A stretch of 57,938 nt of DNA from the NCBI GenBank assembly GCA_937861115.1, contig CALMBD010000306.1, positions 1 through 57,938 of the forward strand, given 5' to 3'. Position numbers and translations under genes: made by a program. Positions 50,301 to 57,938 of this stretch are shown in pieces. The notes under the pieces are model-generated. The model made no database searches, had not been told where the DNA came from, and saw only the letters and a list, made by a program, of their open reading frames with translations. The stretch comes from an uncultured Bacteroidota bacterium. GTDB lineage: Bacteria; Bacteroidota; Bacteroidia; Chitinophagales; Saprospiraceae. Numbering within the stretch: the stretch's first letter is position 1; every line of letters begins with the position of its first letter.

Positions 50301-53300
50301 CCAGCAACCTGACCTACGGCGATTTTTCAAACTATCTTGCCGTAGACCCGGGCAGTTACCTGGTGCAGGTCAAACTGGCCGGAACGAATACCGTGGTAGG
50401 TACGTATCAGGCGGATCTGAGCGGACTGACCGGCGCTGCTGCGCGCGTGTTTGCCAGCGGACTGGTTGGCGGCATGCCGGGCTTCGGTCTGTTTGCCGTG
50501 CTCGCTGACGGTACGGTGGTGGAATTCCCGCAGGTGGCCAACCCCTCCTCGGCACGCCTGCAGGTCATACACAACAGCCCGTCGCCCACCGTCGACGTGT
50601 ACGTGAACGGCGACCTGCTGCTCGACGATTTTACCTTCCGCACGGCAACACCCTTTATTGATGTGCTGGCCAATGTGCCGCTGTCCATCGCGGTTGCGCC
50701 CGGCAACAGCGCTTCGGTAAATGATGCTGTCGCTACCTTCCCCGTCACCTTTGCAGAAGGTGAAACGTATATCGTGACGGCTTCCGGTATTTTGGGCAAT
50801 CCAACCACGCCGTTTACCCTGATCACCAATACGAACGGTCGGGAAACCTCCAATGTACCCGGCCGCGTGGATGTAGCCGTGCTGCACGGCGCACCCGACG
50901 CGCCCGCCGTGGATGTCGACGCCGTATTCCTCGCCGATAATGTGGTGGAAAACCTGTCGTACGGGCAGTTTACCCCATACCTCAGCTTTGATCCCGGGAA
51001 ATATGATCTCGCCGTGCGGGCCAACGGCACAACCACGCCGGTGGCTACCTATCGCGCCGACCTGAGTGGCCTGGCTGATGGCGCCGCCTATGTATTTGCA
51101 AGCGGACTGCTGGGTGGTACGCCGGCCTTCGGGCTGTTTGCCGCGCTGCCCGACGGTACGGTGATCGAATTCCCGCTCACCCCGACCACACGGGTGCAGG
51201 TGGTGCACAACTCCCCTACTCCGACCGTAGACGTATACGCAGGAAATACCCTGCTGCTCGACAATTTTGAATTCCGCACGGCCACGCCTTTCGTGAATAT
51301 TCCCGCCGACCGCGACATCGAGATCGGCATTGCACCGGACAACAGCACCTCTTCCGGCGACGCTATCGCCACCTTTACCGCAAATTTTGCCACAGGCAAG
51401 ACCTACATGGTGATGGCAGCGGGAGTTGTCGGCAGCACAGACAAACCTTTCAGTCTGTACATCGACGATCAGGCGCGGGAAACGACCGCACCCGGCTTTA
51501 CCACCCTGGGCGCCTTCCACGGCCTGTTCACCACGTTTAACCTCAACCTCGACTTGTCGGAACGCCTGATCGGCACACTGTACGACGACCTTGCGTTCGG
51601 TACTTTCACCCCCTACACGGACCTGGCCGACGACGATTACTTTATCGATATCACCGAGACGGGTACGACCGATCTGCTGGGCACGCACTATATCGATCCT
51701 GCGCTCTTTGCAGGCAAAACAGCGCGCCTGTTTACCAGCGGTATCCTCGGCGGCGACCCGGCGTACGGCCTGTTCGCGGTGTTTGCCGACGGGTCGGTGG
51801 TTGAACTGCCCTACACCCCGGTGGCAAGGGTGCAGGTCATCCACAACAGTCCGTCGCCGACCGTCGATGTGTATGCCGGAGACCTGCTCCTGATCGACGA
51901 CTTCGAGTTCAGGGCGGCTACTCCGTTCTTCTACGTACCGGCAGAGGTGCAGGTTGACCTGGGCGTAGCGCCCGGCAACAGCCAATCGTCGGCCGACGTG
52001 ATCGCCTCTTTCCCCGTTACATTTGACAACCGCAAGACCTATGTGGCGGTAGCCAGCGGTATTGTGGGTGGAACGCCCGGCTTCGACCTGATCGTGAACG
52101 ATATGGGTCGCGAACGGGCCCTCGACGACACGCAACTGGAACTCGCCATCCTGCACGGCGCGCCCGGCGCGCCGGACGTGGATATCACGCCGCTGGGCGG
52201 AAGCACGCCGCTGGTGGCAAACCTCCAGTACGGAGAGTTTACTGATTATCTGGGCCTCACGCCGGACGTTATTCTGCTCGACCTGACGCCGAGCGGTCTG
52301 CCGAACCAGTCTATAGGTATCTGGGGCGGCGACTTCACGGGACTGGACGGTCTGGTGGGCGTTGTTTTTGCCAGTGGACTGATCGATGATGATCCGGAGT
52401 TTGACCTGTGGGTGGCGTTGCCCGACGGCACGACCTTCCCGCTGCCGTCTTTCGCCAGGGTGCAGGTGATCCACAACGCGCCCAGTCCGACCGTCGATGT
52501 TTATTACGACGATGTCCAGGTTCTGGACGACTTCGAGTTCCACGAAGCTACGAACATCGGTCTTTTCCCGGCAAGAACGCCGTTCACGCTCTCGGTAGCA
52601 CCCGGCACCAGCACCTCCGTCGGCGACGCGATCTACGCCTTGCCTGTCGATCAGTTGGAAACCGGCAAAACCTATATCATCATGGCCGCAGGCGTGGTGG
52701 GCGGCACCCCCGGATTCGGGCTGTTTATCAATGAAAACGGCCGCGAACGGGCGTTCAACAGCGCCAATGTGGAAGCCTCTTTGTTCCACGGTTCGCCTGA
52801 TGCCCCGGAAGTAGACGTGCAGTTGCAGGGTGGTCCGGTACTATTTGACAATGTATCGTTTGGCGAATTCGCCGATTACATCAGCGTTGCGCCGACAGCC
52901 TACACCATTCAGGTGACGCCTGCCAACGACAACAACGCGATCGTGAAAACGTACAATGCAGACCTGAGTTCCCTCACCGGTCAGGCGATCACGGTGTTCG
53001 CATCGGGATACCTCACCGGCCAGCCCGGCTTCCAGGCCTGGGTGGCTGAAACCGACGGCGATACCTATCCGCTTGAAGAGATCGTGAAAACCAACGAACT
53101 GGACGACATCCTCGGCAACTTCGGCATTTCGCCGAACCCGGCCGTCGACAACCTGTTGGTGCGGTTCAACCTCAGCGGATCGGAGGCCCTGCACTACGGT
53201 ATCCGCGATGTAGCCGGCCGACTGATGCTCGAAGGCGACTTCGGAACGGTGAACGCCGGTGCATTTGCGCAGCAAATCGACCTCGGCAGGCTCCCGTCCG

Positions 53301-53368
53301 GCATGTACCAGTTGGAAATCGTCTCCGACGCGGGCTTGCGCGTGATGAAGTTTGCCGTGCAGCGCTAA
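47315..53368 (+). CDS. Giant DUF4397 array protein with T9SS type A tail
   Basis: 2017 residues. Signal peptide about 1-21 (ATLLLVTGAQAQ-type end). Nine tandem repeats of about 212 residues each fill residues about 23-1925; each is two DUF4397 halves. The A-half starts R-V/L-QVIHN-x-P-x-P-x-VDVY and has F-R-x-ATPF-x-x-VPA. The B-half has HG-A/S-PDAPAVDV, L-x-YG-x-F-x-x-Y and VFASG-x-L-x-G-x-P-x-FGLFA. Repeat 7's B-half is degenerate (HGLFTTFNLNLDLSERL). The sorting tail starts GISPNPAVDNLLVRFNLSG and ends GMYQLEIVSDAGLRVMKFAVQR. DUF4397 domains are extracellular and of unknown ligand. The repeats are similar but not identical, so this is an old duplication. A terminator follows at 53393-53443. 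Confidence 0.95.
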   Translation: MKNLITTLVAMLLLVTGAQAQFARLQVIHNAPDQAVDVYLNGVLALNDFAFRSATPFINVPAGVSLTIAVAPASSTSAADAFFSETQTLQNGSTYAVTACGIEGDPVTPFTLVIDANALEGSPDPTKVDLNVLHGAPDAPAVDVVVRTGGKIVSNLAYGSFTPYLSVDPGVYYLDVKPAGGNAIVGTFKADLTTLAGGAVRVFASGLLNGTPGFGLFAALSNGTVVELPLTPVARVQVIHNSPDPIVDVYVNGTLLLDDFEYFTASPFVFVPAGTGVNIGIALDNSISVEDTLVNVKADLLNGSTYVIVANGIVGDPNAPFELVINDNAREAASDTAKVDITVFHGSPDAPAVDIDAIFVANDAVTNLAYGSFAPGYLGLDPEINDFTLRVAGTGNIVNTYRADLGTQKGKAVTVFAGGFLAGAPNFGLFAVLTDGTILPLGITPKARLQVIHNSPAPTVDVYAGSVLLIDNFAFRTATPYINVPADRNIKIGVAPGNSASVADAIATIPVNPQAGKVYAAFAGGIVGNAGTPFTLFVDESREAALDPNNVEFNVHHGSPDAPPVEVGIAGIGNVIGNIAYGAFSQYFSLAPSTYQIEVKPTGSPDAPDVFIANLTGLNGAAARVFASGLASGTPDFGLFAALPDGSVVEFPRQKGPARVQIIHNAPDQTVDVYANGTLVADDLAFRTATPFTDISGGANEIAVAPANSTSAADAFATFQLTLEPEFTYVVTAVGVAGGSPAFDLVVNTDGLEQAVSAAKVDISVVHGAPDAPAVDVDAVFVADNVVSNLAFGAFTPYLSLDPDKYDFAIRANGSASVVASYRADLSALAGGAATVFASGYLGSTPTFGLFAAFPDGTVAELPITPLARVQVVHNAPEPTVDVYAGNTLLLDNFVFRTATPYVEVPADRTFSVNVAPETSASAADAIASFPVSFETGKLYQAFASGLVGGSPAFDLLADEARGIAQNPAKVEFSTHHGAPGAPAVDVSIFGAGPIASNLTYGDFSNYLAVDPGSYLVQVKLAGTNTVVGTYQADLSGLTGAAARVFASGLVGGMPGFGLFAVLADGTVVEFPQVANPSSARLQVIHNSPSPTVDVYVNGDLLLDDFTFRTATPFIDVLANVPLSIAVAPGNSASVNDAVATFPVTFAEGETYIVTASGILGNPTTPFTLITNTNGRETSNVPGRVDVAVLHGAPDAPAVDVDAVFLADNVVENLSYGQFTPYLSFDPGKYDLAVRANGTTTPVATYRADLSGLADGAAYVFASGLLGGTPAFGLFAALPDGTVIEFPLTPTTRVQVVHNSPTPTVDVYAGNTLLLDNFEFRTATPFVNIPADRDIEIGIAPDNSTSSGDAIATFTANFATGKTYMVMAAGVVGSTDKPFSLYIDDQARETTAPGFTTLGAFHGLFTTFNLNLDLSERLIGTLYDDLAFGTFTPYTDLADDDYFIDITETGTTDLLGTHYIDPALFAGKTARLFTSGILGGDPAYGLFAVFADGSVVELPYTPVARVQVIHNSPSPTVDVYAGDLLLIDDFEFRAATPFFYVPAEVQVDLGVAPGNSQSSADVIASFPVTFDNRKTYVAVASGIVGGTPGFDLIVNDMGRERALDDTQLELAILHGAPGAPDVDITPLGGSTPLVANLQYGEFTDYLGLTPDVILLDLTPSGLPNQSIGIWGGDFTGLDGLVGVVFASGLIDDDPEFDLWVALPDGTTFPLPSFARVQVIHNAPSPTVDVYYDDVQVLDDFEFHEATNIGLFPARTPFTLSVAPGTSTSVGDAIYALPVDQLETGKTYIIMAAGVVGGTPGFGLFINENGRERAFNSANVEASLFHGSPDAPEVDVQLQGGPVLFDNVSFGEFADYISVAPTAYTIQVTPANDNNAIVKTYNADLSSLTGQAITVFASGYLTGQPGFQAWVAETDGDTYPLEEIVKTNELDDILGNFGISPNPAVDNLLVRFNLSGSEALHYGIRDVAGRLMLEGDFGTVNAGAFAQQIDLGRLPSGMYQLEIVSDAGLRVMKFAVQR
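47381..53080 (+). repeat. Coding tandem repeat, nine units of about 635 bp
   Basis: Units begin near 47381, 48013, 48652, 49286, 49915, 50552, 51187, 51824 and 52453, each marked by the RxQVIHN codons. Unit lengths are 629-639 bases. Nucleotide identity between units is moderate, so the array is conserved at protein level. Strong codon bias also opens long spurious frames on the reverse strand here. Confidence 0.9.
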
Positions 53369-53392
53369 AAGGTAACGACGTTTGATATTGTG

Positions 53393-53456
53393 GCGGGTAG
53401 CGGGTCGGTGCGTGATTATGTCACGCACTCATCCGCTACCCGCTAACTGTTTTTGT
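53393..53456 (+). terminator. Two-part hairpin with T-run after the DUF4397 gene
   Basis: GCGGGTAGCGG (53393-53403) pairs with CCGCTACCCGC (53433-53443); an inner stem GTGCGTGA / TCACGCAC (53408-53415 / 53421-53428) sits in its loop. CTGTTTTTGTTGTT follows at once. This is a convincing intrinsic terminator, 25 bases past the stop. Confidence 0.75.
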
Positions 53457-53459
53457 TGT

Positions 53460-53467
53460 TATCTTTG
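53460..53467 (+). promoter_or_regulatory. -7 element (TATCTTTG) for the 53499 gene
   Basis: Full match to TAnnTTTG, 31 bases before the ATG and right after the terminator T-run. The -33 region overlaps the hairpin and does not match well. Confidence 0.4.
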
Positions 53468-53498
53468 CTTGCATTCCTAATAACAAAACAGACATACT

Positions 53499-54014
53499 AT
53501 GATCCGCATCCTGCTTAAATACGGCGCCTTGCTGGTAGCCGGTATTTTGATCTATAATTACTTTTTCGGCACGGACACAGAGAAGGACAATTCCAGAAAA
53601 ATATTCGGACAGGTTCGCGATGTGGTGGTTTCGGTGGGCCAGTTGGTCAAGTCGGAAAAGTCGAAATTCGACGCCGGCAAATACGACGCGGCGCTGGAAA
53701 AACTCGGCAGCGCCTACAAAGCGGTGCGCGAGCGCGCCCAGCACCTCGACGCTTCCATGCTGAAAAGACTGGATGAACTGGAACAGCGGAAATCTGCCTT
53801 GCAAGGGGAACTGGACAAGATCGAGCAGAATGAACCGCCCGAGGCCGCCCCTGCGCCATCCGGTAAAAAAACGCTGAAGGCCGACCCGAAGGCGGAAAAG
53901 ATAAAAGCCGCCAAGGCAGCCGACCAGCAACGCCGGAAAGAACAACTGCAACGGGAACTGGAAACATTGCTCCAGGATTCCGACGCCCTGCTGAAGCAGG
54001 CACAGGAACAATAA
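53499..54014 (+). CDS. Membrane-anchored coiled-coil protein, unknown function
   Basis: 171 residues. An N-terminal hydrophobic segment (about residues 6-23, YGALLVAGILIYNYFFG) is followed by a long charged helical region with coiled-coil character (LEKLGSAYKAVRERAQHL, LKRLDELEQRKSALQGELDKIEQ, QQRRKEQLQRELETLLQDSDALLKQ). A Pro/Ala/Lys-rich gap lies at about 112-135. It is probably anchored in the inner membrane with the rod on one side. I do not recognise the family. A terminator follows (54061-54112) and TerC comes next. Confidence 0.78.
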   Translation: MIRILLKYGALLVAGILIYNYFFGTDTEKDNSRKIFGQVRDVVVSVGQLVKSEKSKFDAGKYDAALEKLGSAYKAVRERAQHLDASMLKRLDELEQRKSALQGELDKIEQNEPPEAAPAPSGKKTLKADPKAEKIKAAKAADQQRRKEQLQRELETLLQDSDALLKQAQEQ

Positions 54015-54060
54015 TTTTTTCCGGACCTACACTTTAAACGTTAGTGGTAGGGATTTTGCT

Positions 54061-54112
54061 GACGGATAACCTTCGCCCGATAACCGGCGGATGTTATCCG
54101 TCTTTCTTTTTT
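54061..54112 (+). terminator. Rho-independent terminator after the 53499 gene
   Basis: GACGGATAAC (54061-54070) pairs perfectly with GTTATCCGTC (54093-54102); an inner CGCC/GGCG pairing is possible. TTTCTTTTTTGC follows immediately. Confidence 0.8.
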
Positions 54113-54227
54113 GCAAAGTATGTCCAAATTGTGTCAAATTTGCAGCCCCAAAACGGCTTCACCTTGAAACGAACATCTTTTTTGCAAAAAAAACGTTTCG
54201 CTAATCCTTTTAACCAGGCAGCACTTA

Positions 54228-55055
54228 ATGACAGAACTTCTGCAGCATATATCGGGCAGTGATTGGGAGAACGCCCTGATCATTATTTTTAACCTCATCA
54301 TCATAGAAAGCCTGTTGTCGGTCGACAATGCCGCCGTGCTCGCCACGATGGTGCTGGACCTGCCCCCGCACCAGCGCGCCAAGGCACTGCGCTACGGCAT
54401 TCTCGGCGCCTATATCTTTCGCGGGTTGTGTCTCATTTTCGCCGCCTGGCTGATCAAAATATGGTGGTTGAAACCATTGGGCGGCGTTTACCTCATGTAC
54501 CTGACCATTGACTATTTCAGGCGAAAAGCCACTCCGGCAAAGGAAGACGACGCACTCGTCAAGGAAGAAAAATGGTTTTACAAGATGTCGTTCGGGCTGA
54601 TCGGTTCCTTCTGGGCGACCGTGGTTGCCGTTGAGATCATGGACCTCGCGTTTTCGCTCGACAATGTGTTTGCCGCCGTGGCATTTACCGATAACATTTA
54701 CCTGATCTGTATAGGCGTTTTTATCGGCATTCTGGCCATGCGCTTTGTGGCACAATGGTTTGTGACCCTGCTGGAGCGCTACCCGTTTCTCGAAACCAGC
54801 GCTTTCATGGTCATCGGAATCCTGGGTATCAAACTGTTTTTATCGCTGCCCTGCCATTTTTACCAGGACGCCGAATGGGCGAGGATCGTCGACGGTGAAT
54901 CGGCTGATATGCTTGTATCGATCATGACGGCCGGCTTTTTCTTTGTGCCCATCCTGACTTCCCGCTTTTTCGGCTGGCCCAAAAAACAGGCGCCGCAAGG
55001 AAATACCAGCGAAAAAAGTGCCGGCACGCCCGTCCACCCCAATCATTCCAAATAG
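54228..55055 (+). CDS. TerC-family integral membrane protein
   Basis: 275 residues with about seven hydrophobic segments. The two family signatures are present: LIIIESLLSVDNAAVLATMV near the start and VAVEIMDLAFSLDNVFAAVAF at about residues 138-158; their Asp-Asn pairs are thought to bind metal. The variable C-terminus is Pro/Lys/Ser-rich. TerC/Alx proteins are linked to tellurium resistance and to export of Mn2+ in several bacteria; either is possible here. The M16 peptidase gene follows 29 bases later. I examined the leader for a yybP-ykoY Mn riboswitch and did not see the conserved core. Confidence 0.92.
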   Translation: MTELLQHISGSDWENALIIIFNLIIIESLLSVDNAAVLATMVLDLPPHQRAKALRYGILGAYIFRGLCLIFAAWLIKIWWLKPLGGVYLMYLTIDYFRRKATPAKEDDALVKEEKWFYKMSFGLIGSFWATVVAVEIMDLAFSLDNVFAAVAFTDNIYLICIGVFIGILAMRFVAQWFVTLLERYPFLETSAFMVIGILGIKLFLSLPCHFYQDAEWARIVDGESADMLVSIMTAGFFFVPILTSRFFGWPKKQAPQGNTSEKSAGTPVHPNHSK

Positions 55056-55084
55056 GCGCCCGCCGACATTTTACGGTCTGAACA

Positions 55085-56320
55085 ATGGTCAATTTTACCC
55101 GGAAAATATTATCCAACGGCCTGCGCGTACTGGTGCACGAAGACAAGTCGACCCCGCTTGTCGCGGTGAACATTACCTACTACGTCGGCTCGCGCAACGA
55201 GCAGGCCGACAAAACGGGATTTGCCCACCTGTTCGAGCACCTGATGTTTGCAGGCAGCAAAAACGTGTCGGATTTCGACGATCCCCTGCAGCGCGCAGGC
55301 GGGGAAAACAACGCTTATACGACCAACGATTACACGTCTTTTTACGAAATACTTCCCGCCGAAAACTATGAAACGGCGCTATGGCTCGAGAGCGACCGGA
55401 TGATGGCCCTGAGCATTTCCAAACGGGCCCTGAATGTGCAGCAAAAAGTGGTGGTCGAGGAGTTTATGGAAACCTGCCTCAACGAACCCTATGGCGACGC
55501 CTGGCACCACCTGTCCGAGCTGATGTACCACGAGCACCCTTACCGCTGGCCGGTGATCGGGCTGGCGCCCGAACACGTCGCCAACGCCTCGATCGACGAT
55601 GTGCGCGCCTTTTACAAAAACTGGTACACCCCGAACAACGCCGTATTGTGCATCGCCGGCAATGTGCGCACCGATGATGCCCTGCAACTGGCGGAAAAGT
55701 GGTTTGGCGCCATACCCGCCGGCCCTTCCATCACCCACAACCTTCCCCCCGAACCACCCCAAACGGAGCACCATCAAAAAGTCCTGCTCGCCAAAGTGCC
55801 CGTCCCGGCGGTATTCCTCACCTTCCGGACACCCGCCCGCCTGCATCCCGACTTCTACAGCGTCGACCTGCTGACCGATGTGCTGGCACAGGGGCCCTCG
55901 TCGCGCCTGTACCGCCGCCTGCTGAAGGAACGGCAGGTGTTCTCGCAGATCGACGCCTATGTGACCGGCAATATCGACCCGGGACTACTGGTCATCGAAG
56001 GACGCCCGGCCGAAAATGTCAGCCCCGAAGCCGCGCTTAAAGCCATTTGGGAAGAACTCGAACTGCTGAAAAAAGAGGTGATCGACGACCGCGAGTTGAA
56101 AAAAATACAGCACCGTTTCGAAAGCACCGTGGTGTTTTCGGAGACCAGCGTGCTGAACAAGGCGCAGAACCTGGCATTTTACGAACTGCTCGACCGCGCC
56201 GAACTGATGAACGAAGAAGTGGGCATTTACCTTAATGTCACCCCGGACGACTTGCACCGGGTGGCCAATTCGATGTTTCGGGAAGACAATTCTGCGACCC
56301 TGATCTACGTTCCTACGTAG
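55085..56320 (+). CDS. M16-family zinc peptidase
   Basis: 411 residues, no signal peptide. The N-terminal half has the inverted zinc motif HLFEH at residues 48-52 and, later, VVVEEFMETCLNEPYGDAWH, which supplies the distal Glu ligand; the metal site looks complete. The C-terminal half has the conserved F-x-x-AQGPSSRLYRRLLKERQVF segment. Related Bacteroidota M16 proteins often occur as an active and an inactive pair, but here no second M16 gene is adjacent. Substrate unknown. Downstream gene 56341 follows after 20 bases and may be co-transcribed. Confidence 0.93.
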   Translation: MVNFTRKILSNGLRVLVHEDKSTPLVAVNITYYVGSRNEQADKTGFAHLFEHLMFAGSKNVSDFDDPLQRAGGENNAYTTNDYTSFYEILPAENYETALWLESDRMMALSISKRALNVQQKVVVEEFMETCLNEPYGDAWHHLSELMYHEHPYRWPVIGLAPEHVANASIDDVRAFYKNWYTPNNAVLCIAGNVRTDDALQLAEKWFGAIPAGPSITHNLPPEPPQTEHHQKVLLAKVPVPAVFLTFRTPARLHPDFYSVDLLTDVLAQGPSSRLYRRLLKERQVFSQIDAYVTGNIDPGLLVIEGRPAENVSPEAALKAIWEELELLKKEVIDDRELKKIQHRFESTVVFSETSVLNKAQNLAFYELLDRAELMNEEVGIYLNVTPDDLHRVANSMFREDNSATLIYVPT

Positions 56321-56340
56321 AATAATCGCATTTCCTGTCC

Positions 56341-57822
56341 ATGAACCGATCCGTCCTTCGCTTTCCGGCGGTTTTTGCCGTTGCCTGTATATTGCCTCAA
56401 TTGTCTGCCGCGCAGGAGCAACTTGGTATGCGCCTGGAACGATACGCAGGAATATACAGCACGGCACTGAACCCCGCCAACACGGCCTTCAACCCCAACA
56501 ACTGGGAAGTCAGCCTTTTCTCCGCAGATGTTTTTGCCGAAAACTCCTACCTGTACCTGCAAAATACCAGCCTCCAGAATGCGCTCCGCCATTCGGACCG
56601 GATCATTGCCGTGACCGACACCAGCGCAGAAAACCCGCCTGCCCGGGGCGCCATTTTTCAGGATTATTTCGATGGTAAAAGACGGATGCGCGCCGTGGCA
56701 CAGGCCAGGGTCACCGGCCCGTCATTCAGTTTTCGATTTGGAGAAAATAACGTGATCGGGCTTGTCACGGCATTCCGCACCGGCATTTCTTCCTATAAAA
56801 TCCCGTCGGTGCTGGCCTACCGCACCATCAGCGATGTGCCTGTCAACACTACGGTCAACATTCCCCGGACAGGCGTGCAACTCATGGCCTGGAGCGAAAT
56901 CGGGCTGCACTACAGTCATCGCAACACCGACGCAGACATTTACACGGCATTTGGTATCACGCCACGGCTGCTGCTAGGTTTTGAAAGCGCTTTTACCCGT
57001 GCACAATCGGCCTTCGATTATACGCAGCGCCTCGGCGATACCGTCGCCTTCGGCAGCGCGCGCTGGGATTATGCCCTTACCACCGGCAACCTCACCGACA
57101 ACACGGATTCCGTGCGCCTGCGGGTGCAGGGTACGGGTTTCGGCATCGACCTCGGCTTTGTATGGGCCGAGCCGGACGAGGAAGGCGACTCCGATGAAGA
57201 CTACCGCTGGAAACTCGGTGTGTCGCTGCTCGACCTCGGATTTATCCGCTACGGAAAAAGCGCGGAGCGCCACCACATCGAGTTTGACACGACAGTAACC
57301 GTATCCGACGCCGACTTCCCGCCACGCACCGACCCGCACGACCTGATCACCGATGCCAGCCAGGCCTTTTTGGGCAATCCGGCCGCCTCGCTGCAGGCGC
57401 GCGCCTTTTCGATGGGTCTTCCGACGGCACTGTCCGTTCAACTCGACGCCAAACTCGCGCCGCACCTCTACGCCGCTGCTGTGGCGGTGCAGCGCATCCC
57501 ATTACTGAAGTACAGCCTGCAGCGGCCCAGCACACTCGCGATCGTCCCGCGCTACGAACACCGCTGGCTGTCGTTCTCCCTGCCCGTCGTCCTGAACGAC
57601 TGGCGATCGCTGCGCATGGGCCTGGCCGCCAGGCTGGGCGTGCTATACCTCGGCACGGACAACCTGGGCAGTTTTTTCAAAAAAGAAAAACTGACGGGCG
57701 CAGATGTTTATATCGGACTGAAGATCAATGGGTTTTCGCTGGGAACCTGGGGAAACGGCGGCGGGCGCAAAAGCGGCGGCGGGCGGCAGAAGCGGAACAA
57801 AATAAAATGCTACGACTTCTAG
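56341..57822 (+). CDS. DUF5723-like outer-membrane beta-barrel protein
   Basis: 493 residues. A signal peptide (about residues 1-24, VACILPQLSAA) precedes a long series of amphipathic strands (YAGIYSTALNPANTAFNP, WEVSLFSADVFAENSYLYLQN, VAQARVTGPSFSFRFGENN, IGLVTAFRTGISSY, GIDLGFVWAEPDEEG). ALNPAN is common near the start of PorP-like and DUF5723-type barrels of Bacteroidota. The C-terminus is an unusual Gly/Lys/Arg-rich stretch (GNGGGRKSGGGRQKRNKIK) ending CYDF. The function is unknown; it probably sits in the outer membrane. No later gene lies within the window. Confidence 0.82.
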   Translation: MNRSVLRFPAVFAVACILPQLSAAQEQLGMRLERYAGIYSTALNPANTAFNPNNWEVSLFSADVFAENSYLYLQNTSLQNALRHSDRIIAVTDTSAENPPARGAIFQDYFDGKRRMRAVAQARVTGPSFSFRFGENNVIGLVTAFRTGISSYKIPSVLAYRTISDVPVNTTVNIPRTGVQLMAWSEIGLHYSHRNTDADIYTAFGITPRLLLGFESAFTRAQSAFDYTQRLGDTVAFGSARWDYALTTGNLTDNTDSVRLRVQGTGFGIDLGFVWAEPDEEGDSDEDYRWKLGVSLLDLGFIRYGKSAERHHIEFDTTVTVSDADFPPRTDPHDLITDASQAFLGNPAASLQARAFSMGLPTALSVQLDAKLAPHLYAAAVAVQRIPLLKYSLQRPSTLAIVPRYEHRWLSFSLPVVLNDWRSLRMGLAARLGVLYLGTDNLGSFFKKEKLTGADVYIGLKINGFSLGTWGNGGGRKSGGGRQKRNKIKCYDF

Positions 57823-57938
57823 TTTCGGGTCGCATTTCGTCAAATTAGACCTCAAAAAATTGCCAACGACACCCCTTGTCTTGTTGTAAACACCCGTCCA
57901 ATCTACGGGCGCGTAACCCGAAATCAAACACTTCCGGG
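57823..57938. other. Right-edge non-coding stretch
   Basis: 116 bases with no gene. I see no strong hairpin, repeat or promoter here. Confidence 0.5.

Noticed and set aside
50327-52789. An 820-codon open frame on the minus strand inside the DUF4397 gene
   Set aside because: It is an antisense shadow. Its repeats mirror the coding repeat, its sequence has no domain or signal pattern, and the plus-strand protein is clearly real.
47381-53080. Array of CRISPR-like periodic repeats
   Set aside because: The period is about 635 bases and in frame; it is a protein repeat.
54113-54227. A yybP-ykoY manganese riboswitch before the TerC gene
   Set aside because: The leader shows a terminator of the preceding gene, but I could not find the conserved riboswitch core.

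Overview
The window is about 58 kb of chromosome from a GC-rich member of the Bacteroidota. Saprospiria or a neighbouring class of long-protein gliding or surface-active marine or wastewater bacteria is my best guess, but that is inference. The lineage call rests on several signs: type IX secretion sorting tails (type A at 16038, 35176, 44930 and 47315; the gliding-motility-associated type B tail at 28559), a GLPGLI protein beside an outer-membrane TonB-type receptor, a SprB repeat, DUF4199/LuxR, DUF2157 and DUF4397 genes, and promoters of the TTTG / TAnnTTTG type (best examples 2053-2085, 9134-9166, 17270-17302, 23433-23463). No rRNA, tRNA, CRISPR array, transposase gene or phage gene was seen.

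Layout. 0.3-12.4 kb: gamma-glutamyltranspeptidase (minus); a PGDYG-like gene with a DUF4231-type two-TM gene (plus); a plus-strand run of a secreted protein, a VWA protein, a small membrane protein, a DJ-1/PfpI lipoprotein, a Gfo/Idh/MocA oxidoreductase and a GNAT acetyltransferase; HMG-CoA lyase (minus); then RtcB and two secreted proteins with TonB C-terminal domains. 12.6-36.3 kb is one long minus-strand block: ornithine aminotransferase, a small beta-barrel, DUF4199 with a membrane LuxR regulator, a T9SS protein, an MsbA-type ABC exporter, a TIR-FGE fusion, the lipid/translation cluster fabH-efp-accB-accC, GLPGLI plus receptor, a 1290-residue FG-GAP/SprB surface protein, a DUF2157 pair and a dockerin-like T9SS protein. 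36.4-44.1 kb holds a Bacteroidota-specific helical-repeat protein, a TPMT-like methyltransferase, ribA, an anti-sigma/TonB fusion with its ECF sigma factor, and leuS. 44.3-57.8 kb holds a SnoaL lipoprotein, a Kazal/PKD surface protein, a 2017-residue DUF4397 array protein, a coiled-coil protein, a TerC protein, an M16 peptidase and an outer-membrane protein.

Genes that work together: fabH, accB and accC (fatty-acid initiation and malonyl-CoA supply) with efp; the sigma/anti-sigma pair at 39-41 kb; the receptor/GLPGLI pair; the DUF4199/LuxR pair; and the two overlapping membrane genes at 33-35 kb.

Most unusual items: (1) a leucyl-tRNA synthetase with about 118 extra residues that look like a PD-(D/E)XK nuclease-fold domain; (2) a TIR-FGE fusion whose C-terminus resembles a retroelement-diversified variable region, followed by a perfect 13-bp hairpin; (3) a TonB_C / degenerate acyl-carrier / beta-gamma-crystallin fusion; (4) two palindrome clusters of different sequence but identical architecture (two copies in one orientation, two in the other); (5) a 165-bp MITE-like element with 21-bp perfect inverted ends; (6) an EF-P with arginine at the tip position; (7) an eighteen-domain DUF4397 protein.
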